DNA of 41,132 bases from an uncultured Eubacteriales bacterium (lineage in GTDB: Bacteria > Bacillota > Clostridia > Oscillospirales > CAG-272): assembly GCA_934401725.1 (NCBI GenBank), contig CAKRSS010000013.1:1-41132 (forward strand). The letters are read 5' to 3'. This document shows, in pieces, positions 31,786 through 40,477 of the stretch (position 1 is the stretch's first letter; each line of letters opens with the position of its first letter). A program made the position numbers and the translations under genes. The notes under the pieces were generated by a model. The model made no database searches. It was not told the DNA's origin and saw nothing but the letters and a program-made list of their open reading frames with translations.

Positions 31786-31960
31786 CAGAAAAGTACACTT
31801 CTCCACCGTCGGTGGCCTCCACGGCGTGCGCCTGCCAAGGCCAAAGAACTTTTTTCAAAAAACGCTTTCCGCCGACGTTCCGGCGAGCCTTTCCAAGGCC
31901 AAAGAACTATTTATGAAAAAAGCGGTTCCCGCCGAACCTATCGGCGAAAACCGCAAAAAC
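31786..31960 (-). repeat. 3'-UTR repeat element (copy 3, minus orientation)
   Basis: Read on the minus strand it begins with TTTTTGCGGTTTTCGCC, 12 nt after the livF stop. It goes through two hairpin modules with TTCTTTGGCCTTGG strings and ends with the conserved core coding RRGGHRRWRSVLF. It contains a partial internal duplication not seen in copy 1. Confidence 0.8.
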
Positions 31961-31971
31961 AATTTATAAAC

Positions 31972-32682
31972 TTATCCCCCCAGGTACGCTGCCTTAACCG
32001 AATCGCTGTGTATCAGCTCGTCGCCTGTGCCGCTGAGGACTATGCGGCCGTTCTCGAGCACGTACGCGCGGTCGGAAATCGTCAGCGACTTCTTGGCGTT
32101 CTGCTCGACAAGCAGTATCGTCGTGCCCGTCTCGTGGAAGTGCCTGATTATGTCAAATACCTGGTCCACAAGCAGCGGGGAAAGTCCCATCGACGGCTCG
32201 TCCAGCATGAGCAGTTTGGGGTGACTCATCATCGCGCGCCCCATCGCCAGCATCTGCTGCTCGCCACCCGAAAGCGTGCCCGCCTCCTGCGTCCGGCGCT
32301 CGCCGAGACGCGGGAAAATGGTGTATATATTCTCAATGTCCGCCTTGACACGGGACTTGTCACCCTCGGTGAACGCGCCCATGACAAGATTTTCGTAAAC
32401 CGTCAGCTCGGCAAACACGCGCCGCCCCTCCGGAACCTGCGCCATGCCGAGACGCACTATTTTGTGCGTCGGCATGCCGAAAATGTTGACTCCGTCGTAT
32501 GTCACCGTGCCGGAGCGCGGGTGGATAAGCCCCATTATGCTCTGCATGGTGGTGGTCTTTCCGGCGCCGTTCGCGCCGATAAGCGTCACTATCTCGCCCT
32601 GATTGACCTCAAAGCTGATGCCGCGTATCGCCTGTATTACGCCGTAATATACCTGTAAGTCCTTGACTTCAAGAAGTGCCAT
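31972..32682 (-). CDS. livF: branched-chain amino acid ABC transporter ATP-binding protein LivF
   Basis: 236 aa. Walker A GANGAGKTT (about residues 35-43), signature LSGGEQQMLAMGRAMM, Walker B LLMLDEPSMGLSP, H-loop VEQNA. The GLSP and VEQN motifs are typical of LivF. It powers, with LivG, import of Leu/Ile/Val or related ligands. GAGGAGG precedes the ATG, 11 nt after livG. Last gene of the liv operon, followed by a repeat element with terminator hairpins. Confidence 0.95.
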   Translation of the reverse strand: MALLEVKDLQVYYGVIQAIRGISFEVNQGEIVTLIGANGAGKTTTMQSIMGLIHPRSGTVTYDGVNIFGMPTHKIVRLGMAQVPEGRRVFAELTVYENLVMGAFTEGDKSRVKADIENIYTIFPRLGERRTQEAGTLSGGEQQMLAMGRAMMSHPKLLMLDEPSMGLSPLLVDQVFDIIRHFHETGTTILLVEQNAKKSLTISDRAYVLENGRIVLSGTGDELIHSDSVKAAYLGG

Positions 32683-32693
32683 GGTGCTCCTCC

Positions 32694-33464
32694 TCAGTTT
32701 CCAATGTAGGCCTTGATGACCTCGGGGTCGTTCAACGCCTCCTCTGCCGTCCCTTGAGACAGCACCGTGCCGAAGTTCAGCACCGTTATCTCGTCACACA
32801 GCCCCGAGACGAACTTCATGTCGTGCTCGATGAGCAGTATGGTCATGTCGAAGTTGTCGCGGATGAAACGGATGGTCTTCATCAGCTCCTCGGTCTCGTT
32901 GGGGTTCATGCCGGCCGCGGGCTCGTCGAGCAGCAGCAGCTTGGGCTTCGTCGCCAGCGCGCGGGCAATCTCCAGCTTGCGCTGCTTGCCGTAGGGCAGG
33001 TTGCAGGCCAGATTGTTGCGCTCCTCGAGCAGACCGAATATGTCAAGCAGGCGCTTTGCGTGGTCTCGCATGGTCTTCTCGACCTTGAAGTGCCGCGGCA
33101 GGCGCAGCATGCTCTCGAGCAGCGTGCACTTGTACTCCGGTTGGTTGGAGAGGCCGACCATAACGTTACGCACCACCGTCATGTTGTTGAACAGACGGAT
33201 GTTCTGGAAGGTACGCGCGATGCCGCAGTGGTTTATTGCCTCCTGGTGCAGGCCGCGCAGCGACTTGCCGCACAGCTTGAAATCGCCCTCGGTGGGCATG
33301 TAAACGCCCGTCAGGAGGTTGAATATCGTCGTCTTGCCTGCACCGTTGGGGCCGATGAGGCCGTATATTTCGTTCTTTTTTATCTTGAGGTCGACATGCT
33401 GCACCGCCTTGAGGCCGCCGAAGCATATGCCTAAGTTCTCTGTTTCAAGTACGTATTCGGACAT
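32694..33464 (-). CDS. livG: branched-chain amino acid ABC transporter ATP-binding protein LivG
   Basis: 256 aa. Walker A GPNGAGKTT, Q-loop region GIARTFQNIRLF, signature LPYGKQRKLEIARAL, Walker B LLLLDEPAAGMNP, H-loop IEHDM. These match LivG, including the LPYG signature variant and the extended C-terminus. ATG at 33464 has GGAGG 7 nt upstream and overlaps the livM stop by one base (TGATG), so translation is coupled. Confidence 0.95.
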   Translation of the reverse strand: MSEYVLETENLGICFGGLKAVQHVDLKIKKNEIYGLIGPNGAGKTTIFNLLTGVYMPTEGDFKLCGKSLRGLHQEAINHCGIARTFQNIRLFNNMTVVRNVMVGLSNQPEYKCTLLESMLRLPRHFKVEKTMRDHAKRLLDIFGLLEERNNLACNLPYGKQRKLEIARALATKPKLLLLDEPAAGMNPNETEELMKTIRFIRDNFDMTILLIEHDMKFVSGLCDEITVLNFGTVLSQGTAEEALNDPEVIKAYIGN

Positions 33465-34609
33465 CACTTATCCTCCTTCTTGCCGCCCGGCTTGTCGGAT
33501 GAGGCGCGGCGGGGGGCGTATTCGTCTTCAACCTTGAGGTCAACGGACAGTATCTCGTCCATCTTGATCTTGGTGGGGATGCGGTCCCACTCGGCCGAGT
33601 CGTCGCGGACGCGGGCCGGGTCGGTGCGCGACTTGAACATCTTGTCGAACAGCGCCTTGAAGTTGTATTTCTCGCGGAAGGCGCGCAGCGCGGGCGCGTT
33701 CTTGTAGATGACAAGCACGATAAGAATCAGCGCGTAGAGCATGTCCTTGAGCACGGCCATGTCGCCGGTCAGGACTGTACGCAGCTTTTCGTTGAGTATG
33801 GTGATGAGCGTCGCGGCGATGATGGAGCCGTTGATGCTGCCCATGCCGCCGAGCACGACCATGACGAGTATCTCAATGGAGTAGTTATAGCCGAACTTTG
33901 CCGCCTGGATGGTGGAGTTTGTGTAGCTGTACATAACTCCGGCGATGCCCGCGAAGAAGGCGGACACCATAAATGCGACCAGCTTGTACTTTGTGACCTG
34001 GATGCCGGTCGCGCGGGCCGCAATTTCGTTGTCGCGGATGGCGGTGATGGCGCGGCCGTGCTTGCTGCGCATGAGGTTCTGAATAACGAACAGTGTCACG
34101 AGCACAAGTATAAAGCCAATTATGAAGAAGGTTTTGCCGGGGTAGCGGGGGGTGGAGAGTCCGAGGTTGCCGCCGAACGTCTCCGACTGCTGGAACAGCA
34201 CCTTGACTATCTCGCCGAACGCCAGCGTGACGATAGCAAGGTAGTCTCCCTTAAGCCGCAGCGCGGGCAGGCCGATGATAAAGCCGCAGACCGCCGCCGT
34301 AATGCCGCCGACGGCGAGCGAGATGAGCAGTGCGGGGATGCCGTTGCCCAGCGCGCCGACGACAAGCGCCGAAATCTTGCCGCCGAGGTAAGCACCGACG
34401 CACATAAAGCCGGCGTGGCCTAACGACAGCTCGCCGAGGAAGCCGACCACCAGGCACAGCGACACCGCGAGCACGATGTTTATCGAAATCTTTTCAAGAA
34501 TTATCGTTGAGGACGTCTTGAGCGCGCCCGTAAAGACCAGAATGGCAAAAACCACGGTGAGAACCGCGACAACGATATAATTGCCGTAATGCTTTATAAA
34601 CTTGCTCAT
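33464..34609 (-). CDS. livM: branched-chain amino acid ABC transporter permease LivM
   Basis: 381 aa with about nine membrane segments and the LivM-type motif LRLKGDYLAIVTLAFGEIVKVL plus GRAITAIRDNEIAARATGIQVTKYKL at the ATPase coupling site. A charged tail of about 70 residues (SRTDPARVRDDSAEWDRIPTKIKMDEILS ... KKEDK) extends beyond the usual end. The start overlaps the livH stop (TAATG). Confidence 0.94.
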   Translation of the reverse strand: MSKFIKHYGNYIVVAVLTVVFAILVFTGALKTSSTIILEKISINIVLAVSLCLVVGFLGELSLGHAGFMCVGAYLGGKISALVVGALGNGIPALLISLAVGGITAAVCGFIIGLPALRLKGDYLAIVTLAFGEIVKVLFQQSETFGGNLGLSTPRYPGKTFFIIGFILVLVTLFVIQNLMRSKHGRAITAIRDNEIAARATGIQVTKYKLVAFMVSAFFAGIAGVMYSYTNSTIQAAKFGYNYSIEILVMVVLGGMGSINGSIIAATLITILNEKLRTVLTGDMAVLKDMLYALILIVLVIYKNAPALRAFREKYNFKALFDKMFKSRTDPARVRDDSAEWDRIPTKIKMDEILSVDLKVEDEYAPRRASSDKPGGKKEDK

Positions 34610-35490
34610 TATACCTTCTCCCGTCTCTTTTTGCCCATAAGGCCGGTGGGACGCACCAGCAGTATCACAATAAGTATTGAAAATTCGATAGCGTCCTTAT
34701 ACGGCGCGATCAGAGGGATGGAGTCGCAGATGCTCTCGATGATGCCGAGCACCAGGCTTCCGACCATAGCGCCGGGGATGGAACCGATACCTCCGATGAC
34801 AGCCGCCGTGAACGCCTTGATTCCGGGCATGGCGCCGAAGGTGTTGGTTATATACGGCGACTGAAGCAGATAGAACAGTCCCGCAAGCGCGGCAAGCGCC
34901 GAGCCGATGGCAAACGTAATGGTGATAATGCTGTTGACGTTAATGCCCATGAGCTGCGCGGCGCCCTTGTCCTCCGACACCGCAATCATGGCGCGCCCTG
35001 TCTTGCTGTACTTGACAAACAGGTTCAGCCCCACCATTATCACTATCGTAACTGCCAATGTTATTATGGTAGAATACTTTATCGAAAGGCCGCCGAGCGT
35101 CAGCTTGCCGAGCTCGGGCACCGCCACGCGGCGTGCCGCCGAGCCGAATATTATCTGCGCCAGACTCTGGAGCAGATAGCTTACGCCGATTGCCGTAATC
35201 AGCACCGCCAGCGGTGACGCGCCGCGCAGCGGCTTGTACGCCACCTTCTCAACTACGACACCAAGCACCGTGCAGATCACAACCGCTATCAGCGCCGCCG
35301 CAAATATAAACCATGGACTCCCCATGGTCGCGCAGGCGACGCACAGCGTGTAGCCGCCTACCATGATGATGTCGCCGTGCGCGAAGTTAAGCATCTTCGC
35401 AATGCCGTACACCATCGTGTACCCTAACGCTATCATCGCGTATATCGCGCCTACGTTAAGGCCGTTAATCAGTATCTCAATTATCTTCAT
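34609..35490 (-). CDS. livH: branched-chain amino acid ABC transporter permease LivH
   Basis: 293 aa, eight or so membrane segments. Family motifs are LNVGAIYAMIALGYTMVYGIAKMLNFAHGDIIM near the start and GRAMIAVSEDKGAAQLMGINVNSII at the coupling loop. It pairs with LivM. It is separated from livJ by about 400 bp of repeats, unlike the tightly packed livHMGF genes. No clear ribosome site is seen before the ATG at 35490, where the sequence is AT-rich. Confidence 0.93.
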   Translation of the reverse strand: MKIIEILINGLNVGAIYAMIALGYTMVYGIAKMLNFAHGDIIMVGGYTLCVACATMGSPWFIFAAALIAVVICTVLGVVVEKVAYKPLRGASPLAVLITAIGVSYLLQSLAQIIFGSAARRVAVPELGKLTLGGLSIKYSTIITLAVTIVIMVGLNLFVKYSKTGRAMIAVSEDKGAAQLMGINVNSIITITFAIGSALAALAGLFYLLQSPYITNTFGAMPGIKAFTAAVIGGIGSIPGAMVGSLVLGIIESICDSIPLIAPYKDAIEFSILIVILLVRPTGLMGKKRREKV

Positions 35491-35520
35491 AAATACCCCA
35501 ATTTCTCAATCGTCAGGGAG

Positions 35521-35700
35521 TTTCGCACTCTGCCGAGCGCGACCAGCGCCGCACGACGCCGGACCCGTGCCGCAGTGGAGGTTTCGCGCTCTGCGGAGCG
35601 CGACCGGCGCCCCACGGCGCTGGACCCGTGCCGCAGTGGAGGTTTCGCGCTCTGCGGAGCGCGACCAGCGCCCCACGGCGCTGGACCCGTGCCGCCTTTT
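35521..35700. repeat. 61-bp tandem repeat (three copies) between livJ and livH
   Basis: Units start at 35521, 35582 and 35643 with TTTCGCGCTCTGCGGAGCGC, then GACC(A/G)GCGCC...CGCTGGACCCGTGCCGC. The first unit is the most diverged. The opening of each unit is a hairpin, shared with 22420 and 37768. The repeats lie inside the liv operon. Confidence 0.92.
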
Positions 35701-35819
35701 AAAAAAGGCGGGCGAAAACCTTTGAAAAACGCTTCGCTCAGTGACCGAGCGAACACTTAAAACATAAAAAACGGTCTTCCCGCTTTCTTTCCGCAAAGCC
35801 TAACCCCTTTTTGAGAGTT

Positions 35820-35885
35820 TTTGCGGGTTCCAAGGGAGCTTTTTTCAAAAAGCTCCCTTGGTGGGGTTCGGGGCAGCGCCCCGAG
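35820..35885. repeat. GGGAGCTTTTT hairpin repeat downstream of livJ
   Basis: AAGGGAGCTTTTT (35832-35844) pairs with AAAAAGCTCCCTT (35847-35859), a 13-bp stem with a 2-nt loop, followed by GGGGTTCGGGGC. The same block occurs at 37846-37925. It is 30 nt past the livJ stop and may terminate or stabilise livJ mRNA. Confidence 0.85.
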
Positions 35886-35888
35886 ACC

Positions 35889-37067
35889 TTATTTTGCGTC
35901 AGACTCTTTGACAACGTAGACGAGGGCTTCCTTGTTGACGAAGCCGGAGGACTCCCACTTGATGGAGGAACCGGTAACGCCGGGGGTGGTATAGGTGAAG
36001 CCGCCGTTAAAGATATCGCGGAGGACATCACAGATCTCGCTGGGCGAGCTTGTGACGCTGACCTTATCGCCGGCCATGAGCATGGCGTTATAGATAGCGT
36101 AGACGCAGTCGTAAGCGGAAGCACCGAACTGGTTCAGGGTTTCGCTGCCGAACTTTTCGGTATACTTTTTGATATACTCAGCGGCCGCGCCATCAGTCGC
36201 CTTTGAGTTGAAGTGCGACAGGTAGGAGACCTTCTGAGGAATCTTAGTTATATCGAAGCCGGCGACGCTGGTATCGATGCCGTCGAGGCCGTCGCAACCG
36301 TAGTAAACAGCGTCAGGAGCGACGTCATTCTTGGCCTCGTCCATGAACTGCGCGGCGGGCGTGTAGTAGATGGGCATGAAAATGAACTTGCAGGACTTCA
36401 GCGTGTCGATCTGTGACTGGAAGGAGGCGACCGTCTCGCCGGAGAAGCTGGCCTCAACGAGGGTTATGCTGGAGTCAAGGGTTGCCTTGAACTTTTCGCG
36501 GATACCGGTGGAGTAGGGGTCATCGGAGCGGTAGAGCATACCGATGGTCTGACCGGCGTAGTTTGCGTTGACGTATCTGGCGGCCTCACCACCCTGGTTG
36601 GCATCGGCGAAGCACATCTGGTATGCGTTGTCGTACTCGACGACGGCGTCAGCCGACGCGGAGGGAGTCAGGAAGAACAGGTTGTCGTTGTGAGAGAGGG
36701 TCTTGAACTCGAGGCAAGGCGCAGAGGTAACGCAGCCGAGCGATACCTGCATACCGGCTTCGAACATGGTGGTGTAGTTTGTGCTGACGTTCTCGGGCTT
36801 GTGTGCGTCGTCCATCATGACGAACTTAAGCTTGACACCGTTGACGCCTCCCTTGGCGTTGATCTCGTCGACAGCCATCTGGGCGCTGTTTTTAACGGCA
36901 ATGCCGTAAACCGCTGCGCCGCCGGTCAGCGGGCCGGAAGCACCTATGTAATATTCGGTGTTGTTCTTGGCATAGTTGACCTTGGAGTCGCCCGAGCAGG
37001 CCGCGAAGCACGCGACTGTCATGAGCAGTACAAGTGCGAGTGACAAAAGTTTTGCTGTGTTTTTCAT
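35889..37067 (-). CDS. livJ: branched-chain amino acid ABC transporter substrate-binding lipoprotein LivJ
   Basis: 392 aa. Lipoprotein signal with lipobox FAAC (Cys24). The mature protein has the periplasmic binding-protein type 1 fold of the Leu/Ile/Val family: YYIGASGPLTGGAAVYGIAVKNSAQMAVDEINAKGGVNG is diagnostic, followed by KLKFVMMDDAHKPE. First gene of the liv operon; AAAGGAGAT precedes the ATG. Codon usage is biased (GGCGAC-rich, few rare codons), as expected for the abundant binding protein. The ligand may be Leu/Ile/Val or another amino acid. I found no convincing promoter just upstream. Confidence 0.94.
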   Translation of the reverse strand: MKNTAKLLSLALVLLMTVACFAACSGDSKVNYAKNNTEYYIGASGPLTGGAAVYGIAVKNSAQMAVDEINAKGGVNGVKLKFVMMDDAHKPENVSTNYTTMFEAGMQVSLGCVTSAPCLEFKTLSHNDNLFFLTPSASADAVVEYDNAYQMCFADANQGGEAARYVNANYAGQTIGMLYRSDDPYSTGIREKFKATLDSSITLVEASFSGETVASFQSQIDTLKSCKFIFMPIYYTPAAQFMDEAKNDVAPDAVYYGCDGLDGIDTSVAGFDITKIPQKVSYLSHFNSKATDGAAAEYIKKYTEKFGSETLNQFGASAYDCVYAIYNAMLMAGDKVSVTSSPSEICDVLRDIFNGGFTYTTPGVTGSSIKWESSGFVNKEALVYVVKESDAK

Positions 37068-37141
37068 GGTGATGATCTCCTTTTGAAATCAAATTTTATA
37101 TCAGGCGCCGGGCATCTGCACCGGTGCATAATAACTAAACT

Positions 37142-37175
37142 AAAACCGCCTCACCCCGGAATATGAGGTAAGGCG
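37142..37175 (-). terminator. terminator between the small membrane gene and livJ
   Basis: ACCGCCT-C-ACC pairs with GGT-A-AGGCGGT, followed on the minus strand by TTTTAGTTTAGTT. It ends the transcript of the gene at 37201-37494 and isolates it from livJ. Confidence 0.75.
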
Positions 37176-37200
37176 GTCAATATGCTTTCATCCGTTAAAA

Positions 37201-37494
37201 TCAAGCCGGACGTTTCATTTCAACATATGCCTTACCGTGTCGGGGAATAATAATTCGTACGTCGATAACATAAATTACGGACATTACCAGCAGAGATACT
37301 GCGACCAGTACGCCAATAACACCCGCAAACACGGATACAAGGAATATAAAAGCAAACAGAGACACCGCAAGCGCAGTGTCTCTTACAAGCATATTCAGTT
37401 CATTGCGCTTCGCGCCTGTGGCACGTGCGGAAAAAGCCATATCCGAAAACATAGCTGAACGACTGTATTCTGTTCCACAACGCATGTTCTTCAT
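37201..37494 (-). CDS. small two-helix membrane protein
   Basis: 97 aa. After a polar start (MKNMRCGTEYSRSAMFSDMAFSARATGAKRNELNMLVRDT, positions 1-40 in outline) come two membrane helices (TALAVSLFAFIFLVSVFAGV and GVLVAVSLLVMSVIYVIDV) and a basic tail. The ATG at 37494 is chosen for GGAGAAGAG upstream; an earlier GTG/ATG frame lies in front of the promoter. Own promoter at 37529-37557 and own terminator. No family recognised. Confidence 0.65.
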   Translation of the reverse strand: MKNMRCGTEYSRSAMFSDMAFSARATGAKRNELNMLVRDTALAVSLFAFIFLVSVFAGVIGVLVAVSLLVMSVIYVIDVRIIIPRHGKAYVEMKRPA

Positions 37495-37528
37495 GACTCT
37501 TCTCCGTTTCTCTGAATGTGATGTGAAA

Positions 37529-37557
37529 ATTCTATCACACGTCGGCCTTATTGTCAA
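37529..37557 (-). promoter_or_regulatory. promoter of the small two-helix membrane gene
   Basis: Minus-strand TTGACA (37552-37557), 17-bp spacer, TAGAAT (37529-37534). Confidence 0.8.
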
Positions 37558-37674
37558 TAACCATTTTTTATAAATTTCGTCCCAAACGTCCGCTCTCTAT
37601 TGTATTTTTATACAAATCTCGCCCCGTCACGCGCCTGTTTCTGCAAGTTCCCCTCGCATTTTTCGCAAAACCAC

Positions 37675-37703
37675 TTGATATTCCGCCCGTTTTTGTGTAA
37701 AAT
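37675..37703 (+). promoter_or_regulatory. promoter of the yqeG operon
   Basis: TTGATA (37675-37680), 17-bp spacer, TAAAAT (37698-37703). The transcript leader would be about 260 nt and includes two repeat hairpins (37735-37790 and 37846-37925). Confidence 0.6.
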
Positions 37704-37734
37704 AGAGGGCGAACAAATAAGGAGTGTTTTGCCA

Positions 37735-37925
37735 CCTGCGGGCGGCGACCAACGTGGGGGTTCCGCGCTCTGCGGAGCGCGGCCCCGAGAGCTAGCGGTT
37801 TTTGCTCCCTTCATTCCGTTTCTTATTCCCATTTTTGTGAAAGTTTTTGCGGGTTTCAAGGGAGCTTTTTTCAAAAAGCTCCCTAAGCGGGGTTCGGGGC
37901 TGGCCCCGAGACGCAGCGCCCCGAG
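37735..37925. repeat. two repeat modules in the yqeG leader
   Basis: 37735-37790 holds CCACCTGCGGGCGGCGACCA then TTCCGCGCTCTGCGGAGCGCGG, as at 22420-22480 in other order. 37846-37925 repeats the AGGGAGCTTTTTTCAAAAAG hairpin block found 3' of livJ. Both are hairpins ahead of yqeG. Confidence 0.82.
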
Positions 37926-37971
37926 AACTCGCGTCCCAAGATGACCCCCAGAAATCCATCAAGGAGGCAAT

Positions 37972-38490
37972 ATGTCGCTGATACCGGATTTGAGGCTGGA
38001 GGGCTACAAGAGCCTGACGCCGGAGATACTTAAAGAGCAGGGCGTCCGCGCGCTGCTGATTGACATCGATAACACACTCGCGCCGTACGAACAGCCGCTG
38101 CCCGACGACGACCACCGCGCGTGGTTTCGTTCGCTCGAGGAGGCAGGCGTGCGGTGCGCGCTCGTGTCGAATAATAAGCCCGAGCGCGTGACAACGTTCA
38201 ACGCGTCACTGGGATTGCCCGCCTACGCGGACTGCGGCAAGCCGAGCCGTAAGCACCTGCGCCGCGCGCTGGACGGACTTGGCGTCCCGGCGAGCGAGGC
38301 CGCAGTCCTCGGCGACCAGATATTCACCGACTGCCTGTCGGCGCGGCGCATGGGCATGAAGGCCTTCATCGTCCCGCCCATACGCGATAAACGCACACTC
38401 TTCTTCCGCTTCAAACGCGCGCTCGAGAAGCCCGTCCTGAGGGCGTACGACCGCCGCGCGCGCAGGGCGGCCAAGCATAACACATTATAA
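37972..38490 (+). CDS. yqeG: YqeG-family HAD phosphatase
   Basis: 172 aa, normal for YqeG. HAD motif I is LLIDIDNTLAPYEQP (nucleophile Asp), motif II LVSNNKPERV, motif III Lys in CGKPSRKHLRRAL, and motif IV LGDQIFTDCLSARRMG. This family is a IIIA-type phosphatase; relatives include phosphatidylglycerophosphate phosphatases, so a lipid-phosphate role is possible. The AAGGAGG site precedes the ATG. First gene of a run yqeG, endonuclease IV-like, M24 peptidase with 14- and 6-nt gaps. Confidence 0.92.
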   Translation: MSLIPDLRLEGYKSLTPEILKEQGVRALLIDIDNTLAPYEQPLPDDDHRAWFRSLEEAGVRCALVSNNKPERVTTFNASLGLPAYADCGKPSRKHLRRALDGLGVPASEAAVLGDQIFTDCLSARRMGMKAFIVPPIRDKRTLFFRFKRALEKPVLRAYDRRARRAAKHNTL

Positions 38491-38504
38491 GGAAGGAAAA
38501 TACC

Positions 38505-39362
38505 ATGTGCAAACCTACCTTCGGCCCCGGCGGCAATGGCAACTGGTTCCGTCGCGACGGAATGAAGTCCCCGCTACAGACGCCCGGCTGGCTGTCCCGC
38601 GTCGGGCTCGACTCGTTTGAATACGAGGCCACGCGCGGCGTCTCGGCGGGCGAGGACGCACTCCGCGCGCTTGGCGACAAGGCGCGTGAGTACGGCATCC
38701 ATATGTCGCTCCACACGCCATATTTCATCTCGCTCTCGGGCACCAATCCCGAAACGCGGCTCAAAAGCCTCGAATACATCGAAAAATCCCTCTGGGCGGC
38801 CGACCTCATCGGCGCTCGTACAATAGTCATCCACAGCGGCAGCGCCGGAAAAATCTCGCGCGAGGAGGCCATGCGGCTGTCCTGCGACACACTCGAGAAA
38901 CTGGTCGAATCGCTCGACGGGCGCTATCCTGACATCCGTCTCGGCATCGAAACCATGGGCAAACTCAACCAGCTCGGCACGCTTGACGAGGTGCTCGAGC
39001 AGTGCGCCGTCGCGCCCTGCTTCGTCCCCGTGGTCGATTTCGGGCATCTGAACTGCCGCGAGAGCGGCCAGGCCTTCCCCGACGTCGACAGCTACCGCCG
39101 CGTTTTCGACAAAATCGCAAACGCCTGCGGCGACGACATCGCGAAATCGCTGCACTGCCACTTCTCTAAGATCGAGTACACAGCCGCAGGCGAAAAAAGA
39201 CACGTCACCTTCGCCGACGGCGGCGACTGGGGGCCCGACTTTGAACCGCTTGCCGAAGCGATACGGCTCGAGGGCGTCTCACCCAACATTGTCTGCGAGT
39301 CGGCCGGAACACAGGCCGAGGACGCGCTTACTATGAAAAATATTTTCTACGGAAAGGTGTAA
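38505..39362 (+). CDS. nfo: endonuclease IV-like AP endonuclease family protein
   Basis: 285 aa. TIM-barrel of the xylose isomerase/AP endonuclease 2 type. Metal-binding residues of endonuclease IV can be matched: His in SLHTPY, His in IVIHSGS, Glu in LGIETMGK, Asp/His in VVDFGHLN, His in HCHFSK and Glu in VCESAG. It should cut DNA 5' of abasic sites in base-excision repair. It starts MCKPTFGPGGNGNWF, common in clostridial homologues. The ATG has AAGGAAGG upstream. It lies 14 nt after yqeG and 6 nt before the M24 gene. Confidence 0.85.
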   Translation: MCKPTFGPGGNGNWFRRDGMKSPLQTPGWLSRVGLDSFEYEATRGVSAGEDALRALGDKAREYGIHMSLHTPYFISLSGTNPETRLKSLEYIEKSLWAADLIGARTIVIHSGSAGKISREEAMRLSCDTLEKLVESLDGRYPDIRLGIETMGKLNQLGTLDEVLEQCAVAPCFVPVVDFGHLNCRESGQAFPDVDSYRRVFDKIANACGDDIAKSLHCHFSKIEYTAAGEKRHVTFADGGDWGPDFEPLAEAIRLEGVSPNIVCESAGTQAEDALTMKNIFYGKV

Positions 39363-39368
39363 AATATT

Positions 39369-40439
39369 ATGTCCCATCTGTCAAAGCTTCTTAAATATCT
39401 GTCCGGCGCCGAAACCGACTCCATGATCGTCACCTCTGAGGTCAATCAGCGCTACATATCCGGCTTCCCCTTCACCGACGGCTACCTGCTGATTATGCCC
39501 GCTAAGTCCTACCTCGTGACGGATTTCCGTTACACCGAGGCCGCGCGCGCCAAGGCCGACAGCGGCCTTGAGGTCGTCGCGCCCGGCAACATGCTGGGCT
39601 TTATCGCCGAAAAGCTGGCCGAGTACGGCGCGCACAGCTACAGCTTCGAGGAAGCCACGCTGTCCTACGCGGGACTCGAGCGCATGAAAAAGGCCATTCC
39701 CGGCGTTGAGGCGGTGTCGGGCGCGTCCGAGGTACTGGACGGCCTGCGCGAGTTCAAGGACGAGGAGGAGCTGGCCAACATCGCCCGTGCGCAGGACATC
39801 GCCGACGCGGCGTTCACACACATCCTGAAGTTCATCAAGCCGGAAATGACCGAGCTTGAGGTGTCGCTCGAGCTGGAGTTCTTCATGCGCCGGAACGGCG
39901 CTGAGGCGGCGGCGTTCGACACCATCGCGGTGTCGGGAACCGCGTCCTCCATGCCGCACGGCGTGCCGCGTCCGGTCAGGCTGGAGCACGGATTTCTGAC
40001 CATGGACTACGGCGCACGCGTCAACGGCTACTGCTCGGACATGACGCGCACCATCGTCATCGGCAAGGCCGACGCCGACATGAAAAAGCTGTACAACACG
40101 GTGCTTTCCGCCCAGCTGGCGGGACTTGACGCCGTACGCGCCGGAGCCGACTGCCGCGGCGTCGACAAAATCGCGCGCGACATAATCAACGGCGCAGGCT
40201 ACGAGGGCTGCTTCGGTCACGGACTTGGCCACGGCGTCGGCATGTACATTCACGAGGCTCCGCGGCTCTCATCGGGCGCTCGCGAGGGCGCGAAGCTGGT
40301 GGCGGGTCAGATAGTGACCGTCGAGCCGGGTATATACATCGAGGGCAAGTACGGCTGCCGCATTGAGGACATGGTTTGTGTCAAGGAAGGCGGAATGTAC
40401 GATTTCGCGCACAGCCCGAAGGAGCTCATAGAAATCTAA
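39369..40439 (+). CDS. Xaa-Pro aminopeptidase (M24 family)
   Basis: 356 aa. It removes N-terminal residues preceding proline. The N-terminal creatinase-like domain spans about 1-125 and the pita-bread catalytic domain 130-356. The five metal ligands of M24 are seen: Asp in TMDYGARVNGYCSDMTRT (two), His in FGHGLGHGVGM, Glu in VTVEPGIYI and Glu in CRIEDMVCV. It is the last gene of the yqeG run; the ATG has no strong site but lies 6 nt after the nfo-like stop, so it is probably coupled. Confidence 0.93.
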   Translation: MSHLSKLLKYLSGAETDSMIVTSEVNQRYISGFPFTDGYLLIMPAKSYLVTDFRYTEAARAKADSGLEVVAPGNMLGFIAEKLAEYGAHSYSFEEATLSYAGLERMKKAIPGVEAVSGASEVLDGLREFKDEEELANIARAQDIADAAFTHILKFIKPEMTELEVSLELEFFMRRNGAEAAAFDTIAVSGTASSMPHGVPRPVRLEHGFLTMDYGARVNGYCSDMTRTIVIGKADADMKKLYNTVLSAQLAGLDAVRAGADCRGVDKIARDIINGAGYEGCFGHGLGHGVGMYIHEAPRLSSGAREGAKLVAGQIVTVEPGIYIEGKYGCRIEDMVCVKEGGMYDFAHSPKELIEI

Positions 40440-40477
40440 GGGCTATTGCATATGCCAATACGCTATAATTAAATTGT

